Shown here one piece after another: positions 1-7,458 of a DNA stretch of 39,313 bases. The stretch covers positions 120,282 through 159,594 of the forward strand of contig NZ_KK037166.1 in assembly GCF_000568255.1 (NCBI RefSeq). Direction: 5' to 3'. Position 1 is the first letter of the stretch. Each line of letters begins with the position of its first letter. Origin of the DNA: Kutzneria sp. 744 (GTDB lineage Bacteria > Actinomycetota > Actinomycetes > Mycobacteriales > Pseudonocardiaceae). The notes under the pieces are model-generated. The model was not told where the DNA came from. It ran no database searches and saw only the letters and a list, made by a program, of their open reading frames with translations. Made by a program: the position numbers and the translations under genes.

Positions 1-1285
1 TACCGCCGAGGGCCGAGCCGGGCAGGACGGCTATGACTCGTCGCAGCGCGACCTGGGCTAAAGAGGAGCCGTCGCCGGCCGGCAGCCGAATCCACAGGCA
101 CTGCCCGCCGGCCGCAGGCTCGAACGACCAGGAGGGCAGGAGTTTGCCCAGCTTGGCGCACAAATGGTCATGCCGCACGCGGAGCCCGGCCACCCGCTCC
201 GCGGCGATCGGCTCGATCCGGGGCAGCAGGTCGGCGACGGCGAGCTGCTCCAGCGTCGCGCAGCCCAGGTCGTGGATGGCCTTGAGCCGCCCGAGCTGGG
301 CGATCTCCCCGGCCGAGCCCCGGATCCAGCCGACCCGGAGGCCACCCCACAGCAGCTTGGTCACCGAGCCGACCGTCAACACCGGACCGTACGAGGCGAG
401 CCCGGGCGGGCGGACGCCGTCGAAGGACAGGTCGGCCTGCACCTCGTCGTCGATCACCACGGTGTCGCCGGCCGCTTCGACCAGCCGCCGCCGGACCAGA
501 CCGGACATGGTGGCGCCGGTCGGATTGTGGTTGGTGGCGTTGACATACACCAACCGTGGCCGCGACGACACCAGCGCCGCCGCGAGGTCGTCGGCCGACA
601 CGGGCGTGATCACGGCCGCCGCGTGCCGGAACAGCTCCAGCGCCCCGGGATAGGTCGGCGTCTGGGCGACGACGTGATCGCCGGGCGCCAGGAACAGCTG
701 CGTGATCAGCGACAACGCCTGCTGCCCGCCGGTGGTGACCAGGATCTGCGCCGGCGTCGTGGCCAGCCCCTGCCGGCAGTACCGGTCGGCGATCGCCTCC
801 CGCAGAGCCGGCAGCCCCAGCGGGTAGTAGCCGATGTCGTCGGCTGGCAGCCGCCCGATCGCCCGGCGCAGCGCCGACGCCAGCGCGGGCGGCGGATCCT
901 GCGGGGCCGCGCAGGCCAGCGACAGCACGTCGTCGCCGATGGGCTCCAGATAGTTGACGAACAGCGGGTTCGCCGGTGGGGCGGCGTTCGGCCGGACCCC
1001 AGCCGACACTGCCGGCTTCACCCAGGTGCCACGGCCCTGGCGCCGGTCGACCTTGCCGTCCTGCCGCAGCTGCTCATAGGCAGCGACCACCGTGCTCCGG
1101 CCGACGGCCAGCCGCTGCGCGAGCGTGCGGTCCGGCGGCAGCATCGCCCGGTGCGGCAGCTGTCCGGAGTCGATCAGCTGGCGTAGGCGCGAGGCCAGCA
1201 GCAGATACAGCGGCCCCCGGCTGGCCGACCACCGACCCAGCTGCGCCACAAGGCGGTCCACCGGCCACGGGATTGGCTCCGTCAC
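1..1285 (-). CDS. MocR-family (GntR-HTH + aminotransferase) transcriptional regulator, 3' end outside window
   Basis: The minus-strand frame is open from a GTG at 1285 to the window edge, about 428 codons, so only the C-terminal tail is missing. The first ~75 residues form a GntR-type winged helix with the motif LAQRLAVGRSTVVAAYEQL. After a linker comes a class I aminotransferase fold with NHNPTG (PLP-binding loop) and GSVTKLLWGG, whose Lys (about residue 310) should form the PLP Schiff base. This is the MocR/PdxR architecture: a PLP-dependent DNA-binding regulator rather than a metabolic aminotransferase. It is transcribed divergently from a PLP-dependent sulfur amino acid enzyme with a 62-bp spacer, so that gene is its likely target (inference). 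The GTG start fits the usual MocR N-terminus. Confidence 0.9.
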   Translation of the reverse strand, partial: MTEPIPWPVDRLVAQLGRWSASRGPLYLLLASRLRQLIDSGQLPHRAMLPPDRTLAQRLAVGRSTVVAAYEQLRQDGKVDRRQGRGTWVKPAVSAGVRPNAAPPANPLFVNYLEPIGDDVLSLACAAPQDPPPALASALRRAIGRLPADDIGYYPLGLPALREAIADRYCRQGLATTPAQILVTTGGQQALSLITQLFLAPGDHVVAQTPTYPGALELFRHAAAVITPVSADDLAAALVSSRPRLVYVNATNHNPTGATMSGLVRRRLVEAAGDTVVIDDEVQADLSFDGVRPPGLASYGPVLTVGSVTKLLWGGLRVGWIRGSAGEIAQLGRLKAIHDLGCATLEQLAVADLLPRIEPIAAERVAGLRVRHDHLCAKLGKLLPSWSFEPAAGGQCLWIRLPAGDGSSLAQVALRRVIAVLPGSALGG

Positions 1286-1308
1286 CAAACCAATCTAGCC
1301 GGGATTGG
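1272..1308. promoter_or_regulatory. Candidate MocR operator: ATTGG repeats in divergent spacer
   Basis: ATTGG occurs at 1272-1276 and 1304-1308, with an inverted copy (CCAAT) at 1290-1294. The two direct copies are 32 bp apart, about three helical turns. MocR/PdxR regulators often bind direct repeats near divergent promoters, so this is a plausible operator. The first copy lies just inside the MocR reading frame. The motif is short and chance is not excluded. Confidence 0.3.
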
Positions 1309-1347
1309 CGCTGTCGCCGGGCCGCGCCGCCGAGCAGGCTCGAAGCC

Positions 1348-2517
1348 ATGGACCAGCACCCAGCCACGCGAGTCGTCCACCAGCCCACGCCGACCCTGCC
1401 CAACTCACACCCGATCAGCGTGCCCCTCTACCAGGCGTCCAACTTCGCCTTCGACGACCCGGACGCCCTGGCCGAGGCGCTCGGCGCCCCCGACTGCGGC
1501 TTCGTCTACAGCCGTTACGGCAACCCGACCACCCGGGCGCTGGAGGAGACGGTGGCCGAGCTGGAGGGAGGTGCGGCGGCGGTGGCCACGGCCTCGGGCA
1601 TGGGGGCGGTGACCTCGGCGCTGATGGGCGTGCTGAAGACGGGCGACCACGTGATCGCGCAGAACTGTCTGTACGGCGGCACCTTCGCGGCGCTGTCGTA
1701 CCTGCACGAGCATTTCGACGTCGAGGTCAGCTACATCCCCGGCGAGGACCCGGCCGAGGTGGCTGCCGCGGTCCGGCCGAACACCAAGATGCTCTACCTG
1801 GAGACGATCGCCAACCCGGTGACCCGGGTCGTCGACCTGCCGGCGTTCCTGCGGGCGGGCAAGGAGGCCGGGCTGGTCACGGTCGTGGACAACACCTTCG
1901 CCACGCCCCTGCTGTGCCAGCCGATCCGGCACGGCGCCGACGTCGTGCTGCACTCCATCACCAAGTACCTCGGCGGCCACTCCGACGTCACCGCCGGCAT
2001 CCTGGTGTTCGCCGACGACGAGCGCTACCGCCACGGCTGGCACCACACCATGGAGATGGGGGCGATGATCGACCCGTTCGCCTCCTGGCTGACCCTGCGC
2101 GGCATCCAGACGCTGGCCCTGCGCATGCGGCAGCACTGCGCCAACGCCGGCCGCATCGCCGAGCTGCTGGCCGCCCACCCTGCGGTGGAGAAGGTGCACT
2201 ACCCGGGGCTACCGACCCACCCCGACCACGAGGTCGCCCGGCGGGTGTTGTCCGACTTCGGCGGCGTGGTCAGCTTCGACCTGGCCGGCGGCCGCGATGC
2301 CGGTTACGCGTTCACCAAGGGCGTCCGGCTGGTGAAGCTCGCGGCGTCGCTCGGCGGTGTGGAGACAATGGCGCTGCACCCGGCCAGCACCTCCCACCGC
2401 CAGCTCGATGCCGCCGCCCTGCGCTCCGCCGGCATCGCCGAGGGCACCATCCGGCTCTCGGTCGGCATCGAGCACATCGACGACATCTGGGCCGACGTCT
2501 CCCAGGCCCTGTCTTAG
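1348..2517 (+). CDS. Cys/Met metabolism PLP-dependent enzyme (cystathionine gamma-synthase/lyase or methionine gamma-lyase type)
   Basis: The 389-residue protein has the length and signature of the trans-sulfuration PLP family (fold type I). YSRYGNPTTRALEETVAELEG is the phosphate-binding/tetramer region, VVDNTFATPLL carries the PLP-ring Asp, and HSITKYLGGHSDVTAG contains the Schiff-base Lys (about K206). Members perform gamma-replacement or gamma-elimination on homoserine esters, cystathionine or methionine in the cytosol; the sequence does not tell which. The ATG at 1348 places the conserved N-terminus correctly, although the frame is open further upstream. Divergence from a MocR regulator suggests PLP- or amino-acid-responsive control. 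No partner gene for methionine synthesis lies adjacent. Confidence 0.93.
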   Translation: MDQHPATRVVHQPTPTLPNSHPISVPLYQASNFAFDDPDALAEALGAPDCGFVYSRYGNPTTRALEETVAELEGGAAAVATASGMGAVTSALMGVLKTGDHVIAQNCLYGGTFAALSYLHEHFDVEVSYIPGEDPAEVAAAVRPNTKMLYLETIANPVTRVVDLPAFLRAGKEAGLVTVVDNTFATPLLCQPIRHGADVVLHSITKYLGGHSDVTAGILVFADDERYRHGWHHTMEMGAMIDPFASWLTLRGIQTLALRMRQHCANAGRIAELLAAHPAVEKVHYPGLPTHPDHEVARRVLSDFGGVVSFDLAGGRDAGYAFTKGVRLVKLAASLGGVETMALHPASTSHRQLDAAALRSAGIAEGTIRLSVGIEHIDDIWADVSQALS

Positions 2518-2530
2518 CGAAGGCAAACGT

Positions 2531-2580
2531 CACATGTGGACCACATTCGACTCCCAGCGCCACATGTGCGCCACATGTGG
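2531..2580. repeat. Clustered CACATGTGG palindromic repeats in a convergent gap
   Basis: The 104-bp gap between two convergent genes holds CACATGTGG at 2531-2539 and an 11-bp tandem repeat, GCCACATGTGC (2559-2569) then GCCACATGTGG (2570-2580). The second contains a perfect 10-bp palindrome, CCACATGTGG. A half-copy, CCACATTCG, lies at 2541. Adjacent units could fold back on each other as a weak bidirectional terminator, or be binding sites. No function is assigned. Confidence 0.5.
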
Positions 2581-2621
2581 TGGAAAAGCGGGGGTGGGAG
2601 GGGCAGCCGGGTCGGGCGGGG

Positions 2622-4313
2622 TCAGTCGGCGAGTTTGAAGGCGAGTTCGGTCTCCCACTGCGACATGTCGGACTGGACGCGGGGGTCGGTCTTGTAGATC
2701 TCGAGCCGGCAGGCGAACTTGTCGCCGGCCGGGGTCTGCTCGGCATCCCAGCGCAGGCCCTGGGCGTCGGTCCACTCGTTGAGGCGCTTGGTCACGCCGA
2801 GCAGCTCGCCGGGATGCCCGAGGTGGGTGACCGACACGTAGCGGCCGGCCGGGAGGACGTCGGCGAAGACCTCGCCGTCGTCCTCGACCGAGATTGGGGC
2901 GGAGACCGGGAAGCCGGCCTCCATCACCAGCTCCCCCGCCATGTCGATGACCAGGTAGCGGAAGAAGGGGGCGCCGGCGGGCTCGATGCCGCGCTCGGTG
3001 AGCCACGCGAACACCGCCGGCATGCGGTCGGCGATCTCGGGAATGGTCTGCATGGTCACAGTGCGCCGGATGCCGACGTAGGGCTGCGCGGCCCGTTCGA
3101 TCACGCTGGGCTCCATGGCCCGTCCTCTCGTCTCGGTCAGTCGTCTGGTCAGGAAGCGGCGGTCGGCCTGGGCGGTAGCCAACCCCAGCGCCCGCTCGTA
3201 CGCCACTGCCGCCTCGGCGTGGCGGCCGAGCCGGCGCAGGAAGTCGGCGCGGGTGGCGGGAAGCAGGTGGTAGCCGGGGATGTCGAGGCCGTCCAGCAGC
3301 GCGAGGCCGGCCGCCGGGCCTTCGGCCATCGCGACCGCCGCCGCGTGGTTGAGCCGGATGACGGGCGACGGCACGGCGACGGCGAGCTGGGCGTACAGGC
3401 GGGCGATCAGCGGCCAGTCCGAGCCGGCGGCGTGGCTGTCGGCGATCGCCGCCTGCAGTTGGTACGGACCGAGCCGAGCCAGCCTCATGACCCGCGCCAG
3501 CACCGCCCGCCCCTCGGCGATCTGCGTTGCGTCCCAACGACTTCGGTCCTGGTCGGCCAGCAGCACCACATCGCCGTCGGCGTCGAGGCGCGTGTCGCGG
3601 CGGGAGTCGTGCAGCAGCATCAACGCCAGCAGGCCGCCGGCCTCCGGCTCGTCCGGCATGAGCTGAACCAGCAGCCGGGCCAGCCGGATCGCCTCGTCGC
3701 ACAGCGCCCGGCGCACCGGCGTGCTGTACCCCTCGTTGAACATCAGGTACAGCACGCCCAGCACGGCGGTGGTGCGCTCGGGCAGCAGATGCGCCGGCGG
3801 CACCCGGTAGGGGATGCCGGCGTTGCGGATCTTCGCCTTGGCCCGCCCGACTCGCCGGGCCATGGTCGTCTCCGGCACCAGGAACGCCCGGGCGATCTCG
3901 GCCATGCCCAGCCCGGCCAGCGTCCGCAGCGCCAAAGCCACCTGCGCCTCGAACGCCAACGCCGGGTGGCAGCAGGTGAAGATCAGCCGCAACCGGTCGT
4001 CCTCGATGCCCGCGTCGTTCACCAGCGGTTCCGACGGCTCGTGCATGGTCACCGCCACCTCACGGAGCTTGGCCGCGCCGACCGCCTCCCGACGGATCCG
4101 GTCGGTGGCGCGGTGCCGGGCGATCGTGGTCAGCCACGCGCCCGGTTTGCGCGGCACTCCCTCCACCGGCCACTGCCGGACCGCGGCCGCGAACGCCTCC
4201 TGGGCGCACTCCTCGGCCAGGTCCCAGTCGCCGGTGACCCGGATCAACGTCGCCACGACGTGGCCCCACTCCTCCCGGAAGGCGGCGGAGACGTCGGCGT
4301 CGACCGAGGTCAC
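2622..4313 (-). CDS. ECF42-type RNA polymerase sigma factor fused to a GyrI-like effector-binding domain
   Basis: The 563-residue protein starts at GTG 4313, overlapping the TGA of the upstream DGPF gene (GTGA). Residues ~1-165 are ECF sigma-2/sigma-4 regions (DLAEECAQEAFAAAVRQW; the LGMAEIARAFLVPETTMARR helix-turn-helix). Residues ~180-395 form the helical, TPR-like extension typical of ECF42 factors. From M400 a complete GyrI/AraC-type ligand-binding domain (~164 aa, start MEPSVIERAAQPYVGIR) follows in the same frame with no stop between. That Met is preceded by GAGAGGA at ribosome-binding distance, so the domain may descend from, or still be made as, a separate protein. ECF42 factors are normally paired with DGPF proteins, as here. 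The fusion implies small-molecule input to a sigma factor (inference); a lost stop or sequencing error is the alternative. Confidence 0.88.
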   Translation of the reverse strand: MTSVDADVSAAFREEWGHVVATLIRVTGDWDLAEECAQEAFAAAVRQWPVEGVPRKPGAWLTTIARHRATDRIRREAVGAAKLREVAVTMHEPSEPLVNDAGIEDDRLRLIFTCCHPALAFEAQVALALRTLAGLGMAEIARAFLVPETTMARRVGRAKAKIRNAGIPYRVPPAHLLPERTTAVLGVLYLMFNEGYSTPVRRALCDEAIRLARLLVQLMPDEPEAGGLLALMLLHDSRRDTRLDADGDVVLLADQDRSRWDATQIAEGRAVLARVMRLARLGPYQLQAAIADSHAAGSDWPLIARLYAQLAVAVPSPVIRLNHAAAVAMAEGPAAGLALLDGLDIPGYHLLPATRADFLRRLGRHAEAAVAYERALGLATAQADRRFLTRRLTETRGRAMEPSVIERAAQPYVGIRRTVTMQTIPEIADRMPAVFAWLTERGIEPAGAPFFRYLVIDMAGELVMEAGFPVSAPISVEDDGEVFADVLPAGRYVSVTHLGHPGELLGVTKRLNEWTDAQGLRWDAEQTPAGDKFACRLEIYKTDPRVQSDMSQWETELAFKLAD

Positions 4314-4636
4314 GGCGCGAACAGCGGCCGGATCTCGATCATCCCGTAGCCGGCGGCCGGGTGCCGGGAGGCGATCTCCACCGCCTCGTCCAGATCGGCG
4401 CACTCGATCAGCACGAGCCCGCCGATCTGCTCCTTGGTGTCGGCGAACGGGCCGTCGGTCAGCAGCACCTCGCCGTCCCGCACCCGCACGGTGGTCGCCT
4501 CGGTCGGCGGCCGCAGGCCGGCTCCGCCGCGGACGACGCCGCGACCGGCCATCTCCTCCGACCAGCCGCCGCAGCCCAGGGCCAGCTCATCGGGCGTGGG
4601 CTCGTGGTCACCGGCGATCAGCAACGCGTACTGCAT
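4310..4636 (-). CDS. DGPF/YCII-related domain protein, partner of ECF42 sigma factor
   Basis: A 108-residue protein carrying the namesake motif LLTDGPFADTKEQIGG, in a YCII-like ferredoxin-type fold. The start ATG at 4636 follows a strong Shine-Dalgarno (GAGGAGGGACC). The stop overlaps the GTG of the sigma factor gene, so the two are translationally coupled. Genes of this family are typical neighbours and regulatory targets of ECF42 sigma factors. The biochemical role of DGPF proteins is not established; YCII relatives have been suggested to have dehydrogenase- or lactonase-like activity. Confidence 0.9.
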   Translation of the reverse strand: MQYALLIAGDHEPTPDELALGCGGWSEEMAGRGVVRGGAGLRPPTEATTVRVRDGEVLLTDGPFADTKEQIGGLVLIECADLDEAVEIASRHPAAGYGMIEIRPLFAP

Positions 4637-5126
4637 GGTGGGTCCCTCCTCGGATCGGTTCGCACCGACACGTCGAATGGAACCACCCGGGTCGGACACT
4701 CACGCGCCGGAGACTTCGAGCGTGTCGCGCTGCCACCCGTCGACCAGAGGATGCCGGACCTTGCTGCGGATGCAGTCCGTAGCGACGAGGTGACGGTAGC
4801 CATCCGGAGTGAGACGGCCGGCCCACACCCTTGCGCCTGGCGGCGACCGTGACCGCTGGCCCGACCGGCCGGGGCCGTTCGTAGGGTCGAATCACGTCGG
4901 TGATTCCCGCACCCGGCACCCGAATGGCGGGACAACGGCGCATGCACCTGACAGACCAGTCCTGTGTTTGCCTATCGGCAAGAACCCTTCACGCATTTGG
5001 CGCGGGTCGCGTGCGAATTGTCCCGTGCGACCGAACGGAGGTGTTTCCGTGCGTGAAGACGTCACTACCGTTGGCGACGCAATTTCCCGAGTGTGTGTCC
5101 GTTCAATGGGGACTGGGAAGGGATCC
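4637..5126. other. 490-bp divergent intergenic region without a supported gene
   Basis: The region lies between the DGPF gene (minus) and the secreted protease (plus) and must carry both promoters. No frame has convincing coding character. The one structured element is an inverted repeat with 7-bp arms at 4889-4895 and 4900-4906 (GAATCAC-GTCG-GTGATTC), a possible operator. Confidence 0.4.
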
Positions 5127-6179
5127 ATGAAACTCGGCAAACAATTCGCCGCGTTCGGTGCGGCGGCGGCCGCCGCGTTGCTGGCGGCCGGGCTGGCCAC
5201 GGGCGGCGCGAGCGCCGCGACGGGGACCGACGTCGTGTCCGGCCCGGCCGGGCTCAGCCCGGACGTGGCGGCCACGACGCACGGCTCCGGGGTCGACGCG
5301 CACGAGCAGGCGCTGGCCGCCTACTGGACGCCGGACCGCATGAGACAGGCCAGACCGGAGAGCGAGATCCCGGCCGTGAAGAACGCGGACGGGTCCAAGT
5401 CGCAGGCACAGAGCGTGCCGGCCGGACCAGGCCAGGTCGCCGCGGCCGCGCCGAAGGCCGAGCCCAAGGCGGCGGGCGGCGGCGGCTCGCCGGACGTGGC
5501 TCCGGCGGCGTACTACCCGAACTACCCGGTCGGGCACCCGGTGGCCCGCACGTACGGCAAGGTGTTCTTCACCAGCTTGGGCCTGAACTACGTGTGCTCG
5601 GCCACGGTGGTCAACACCGAGGGCAAGTCCGAGGTCTGGACGGCCGGGCACTGCGTGTCCGACGGGCAGGCCTGGAACACCAACTGGACGTTCGTGCCGA
5701 ACTACGCCAACGGCTCCGCGCCCTACGGCTACTGGTACGCCTACCAGCTATGGACCACCACGGCCTGGTTCAACAACAACAACGACTTCGCCAACGACGT
5801 CGGCTCGGCCGTGCTGTACCGCACCAACGGCTGGCGCATCACCGACTACCTGGGCGGCCAGGGCATCGCCTGGAACTACCCGATCGGCCAGTACGTGTAC
5901 GCCTTCGGCTACCCGCAGGCCGCGCCGTTCACCGGCTGCTGCCTGGTCGGCGAGAACGGGTCGACCTACGACGGCGGCGGCGGCACGATCTACATGGTCA
6001 ACTACATGACGGGCGGCTCGTCCGGCGGGGCCTGGCTGATGTCGTTCGACGGCAATTGGGGGTACATCAACGGGCACAACGACTTCAAGTACAACTCGTT
6101 GCCGCAGTACATGTACTCGCCCTACTACGGAAACCAGGTGTTGAGCCTCTACAACACCGTCCGCAATATCTCCACATGA
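5127..6179 (+). CDS. Secreted trypsin/V8-like serine peptidase (S1 family)
   Basis: A 350-residue pre-protein. ATG 5127 follows GGGAAGGGATCC and begins a signal peptide (MKLGK, then an Ala/Leu-rich core to about residue 35). A Pro/Ala-rich propeptide-like segment runs to ~125. The catalytic domain shows WTAGHCV (His ~175), an Asp within NDFANDVGSAVLY (~224), and GGSSGGAW (nucleophile Ser ~300). It should be an exported endopeptidase; substrate preference is not visible. The upstream frame is open but lacks coding character, so the signal peptide decides the start. A 12-bp-stem hairpin follows the stop. The gene appears monocistronic. Confidence 0.92.
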   Translation: MKLGKQFAAFGAAAAAALLAAGLATGGASAATGTDVVSGPAGLSPDVAATTHGSGVDAHEQALAAYWTPDRMRQARPESEIPAVKNADGSKSQAQSVPAGPGQVAAAAPKAEPKAAGGGGSPDVAPAAYYPNYPVGHPVARTYGKVFFTSLGLNYVCSATVVNTEGKSEVWTAGHCVSDGQAWNTNWTFVPNYANGSAPYGYWYAYQLWTTTAWFNNNNDFANDVGSAVLYRTNGWRITDYLGGQGIAWNYPIGQYVYAFGYPQAAPFTGCCLVGENGSTYDGGGGTIYMVNYMTGGSSGGAWLMSFDGNWGYINGHNDFKYNSLPQYMYSPYYGNQVLSLYNTVRNIST

Positions 6180-6204
6180 TTCACGCGTAGACCGATCGGA
6201 TGAC

Positions 6205-6233
6205 CCGGGGATGCCGTCACGCGGCATCCCCGG
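6205..6233 (+). terminator. Hairpin terminator after secreted protease
   Basis: A perfect 12-bp GC-rich stem (6205-6216 with 6222-6233) with loop TCACG starts 25 bp after the protease stop. No long T tract follows, as is usual in actinomycetes. Confidence 0.8.
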
Positions 6234-6275
6234 CATTGGTGCAACCGAAAACCGGTCGGTCGTCGTCCGGGAGAC

Positions 6276-6722
6276 ATGATGCGAAGAATTCACGCCGGCG
6301 CCGCGCTGGGCCTGCTGCTGCTCCTGGCCTGCTGCGGCACCGCCCAGCCCGGCTCCGGCAACGGCGCCGTCACCTCCACGAGCCTGCCCATGCCCACCGG
6401 CGACTTCCCCACCGGCCTCAACCACGCCACGCCTGATCCCACCGTGGTCGAGCTGCGCCCGACCCGCTTCGACCGGGCCACCGCCGGCGACGGCGACAAC
6501 CTCGTCGTCCAGTACACCGCCGGCGGCCGGGCCGAGTGCGCCAAGCTGGGCCGGGTGGACGTCGCCGAGACCGACGACGCCGTCACCGTGACCGTGCGAC
6601 TGGGCCAGGCCCCGGGCGCGAAGTGCGGCGGCGAGCAGCCGATGATCGCCGCCACCTTCGAGACCACCGTGACCCTCAAGGCTCCGCTGGGCGCCCGTCA
6701 GGTCCGCGACGGGGCGAGCTAG
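6276..6722 (+). CDS. Small lipoprotein of unknown function
   Basis: A 148-residue protein with a short basic N-terminus, a Leu-rich core and a lipobox-like LLACCG (Cys at ~20 or 21), so it is probably lipidated and surface-anchored. A low-complexity Pro/Thr/Gly linker follows, then a ~90-residue domain with two Cys (AECAKLG and GAKCGGEQ) that could form a disulfide. I recognise no family. GGGAGAC precedes tandem ATGs at 6276 and 6279; either could start. The TAG stop shares CTAG with a possible convergent remnant. Confidence 0.75.
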   Translation: MMRRIHAGAALGLLLLLACCGTAQPGSGNGAVTSTSLPMPTGDFPTGLNHATPDPTVVELRPTRFDRATAGDGDNLVVQYTAGGRAECAKLGRVDVAETDDAVTVTVRLGQAPGAKCGGEQPMIAATFETTVTLKAPLGARQVRDGAS

Positions 6723-6840
6723 CCGTTGACCGTGATCAGGTAGTGGTTGCGAGCGCCGCCGGCCTGGCCTGCGCCGCCGGCGCGAGCACCGTCAGCAGGC
6801 CGAGCGCGGCGAGCGTGCCGGCCACCCATCTCGATCGTAT
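6719..6840 (-). pseudogene. Possible decayed small secreted peptide gene
   Basis: On the minus strand a near-perfect signal peptide is encoded (RSRWVAGTLAALGLL, then TVLAPAAQA), but its expected start codon is ATA (6838-6840) rather than ATG, only 5 nt after GAGGGGA. The frame closes at a TGA soon after the AQA cleavage site. A neighbouring frame continues as NHYLITVNG and ends in a TAG sharing CTAG with the convergent lipoprotein gene. This fits a ~40-residue secreted peptide gene with a lost start codon and a frameshift. Chance in GC-rich DNA is possible. Confidence 0.35.
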
Positions 6841-6949
6841 GGCGTCCCCTCGTCGATTGTGCTGCCGACGAGGGTGACCGCGCGTGAATCCGGGTGTCAG
6901 GAGGGCAAACTCCCCTATCGCCCGGGATTCTTTCCCTGCGTGACGTCGA

Positions 6950-7372
6950 TCACCGGCGGACGAGCTCGATGACCGGGATGAGCCGGTCGGTGCGCTGGGC
7001 GTAGTCGCCGAACTGGGGCTGGACGGCGGCCTGCCGGCTGTAGATGTCGTCGCGCTCGGGGCCGGACAGCACGCGGGCCACGACCGGGAAGCGCTCCGCG
7101 CCGTACTCGGCCTCGGTGTCGGGGTTGGCCACCAGGTTGTGGAACCACGCGGGGTGCTCGGGGCTGCCGCCCTTGCTGGCGAAGATGAAGATCCGGTCGC
7201 CGTCGACGTACGGCACGAGCGGCGTGATCCGCTCGGCCCCGGACCTGGCCCCGGTGTGGTGCACGAGCACCAGCGGCATGCCCTCGACGGCGCCGCCGGC
7301 CTTGCCGCCGTTGGCCCGGAACTCGGCGATGACCTGCCGGTTGAACTCGGTGAAGTCGGTGATCTCGGTCAT
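6950..7372 (-). CDS. Deazaflavin (F420)-dependent nitroreductase family (Ddn-like) protein
   Basis: A 140-residue single-domain split-barrel protein of the actinobacterial Ddn family. Signature stretches are LVLVHHTGARSG, RITPLVPYVDG and FIFASKGGSPEHPAWFHNL followed by ANPD. Family members use reduced F420 to reduce quinones or nitro compounds, or act in redox protection; the substrate cannot be read from sequence. The ATG at 7372 fits the family N-terminus. The gene is divergent from an AraC-type regulator with an 86-bp spacer, which may control it (inference). Confidence 0.9.
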   Translation of the reverse strand: MTEITDFTEFNRQVIAEFRANGGKAGGAVEGMPLVLVHHTGARSGAERITPLVPYVDGDRIFIFASKGGSPEHPAWFHNLVANPDTEAEYGAERFPVVARVLSGPERDDIYSRQAAVQPQFGDYAQRTDRLIPVIELVRR

Positions 7373-7396
7373 GACTCGACCCTACGAGGCACGAGG

Positions 7397-7444
7397 TGGC
7401 GCATTCGATAGCTGGAACAGCCAGATCCATATCCGATTGGCGCA
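7397..7444. promoter_or_regulatory. Candidate AraC operator: TGGCGCA direct repeat
   Basis: TGGCGCA is repeated at 7397-7403 and 7438-7444, 41 bp (about four helical turns) apart, in the spacer between the Ddn-like and AraC genes. Direct repeats on one DNA face are typical for AraC-family proteins. Short motif, unproven. Confidence 0.3.
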
Positions 7445-7458
7445 CTAGCATCGGTGGC

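Noticed and set aside
1305-4349. Plus-strand open frame of about 1000 codons across the PLP enzyme and sigma factor region
   Set aside because: It is out of phase with the PLP enzyme and antisense to the sigma factor, is Arg/Pro/Gly-rich and shows no domain; a GC-rich shadow frame.
4608-4943. Possible genes in the 4637-5126 gap
   Set aside because: Short antisense frames with no ribosome-binding site, domain or codon bias.
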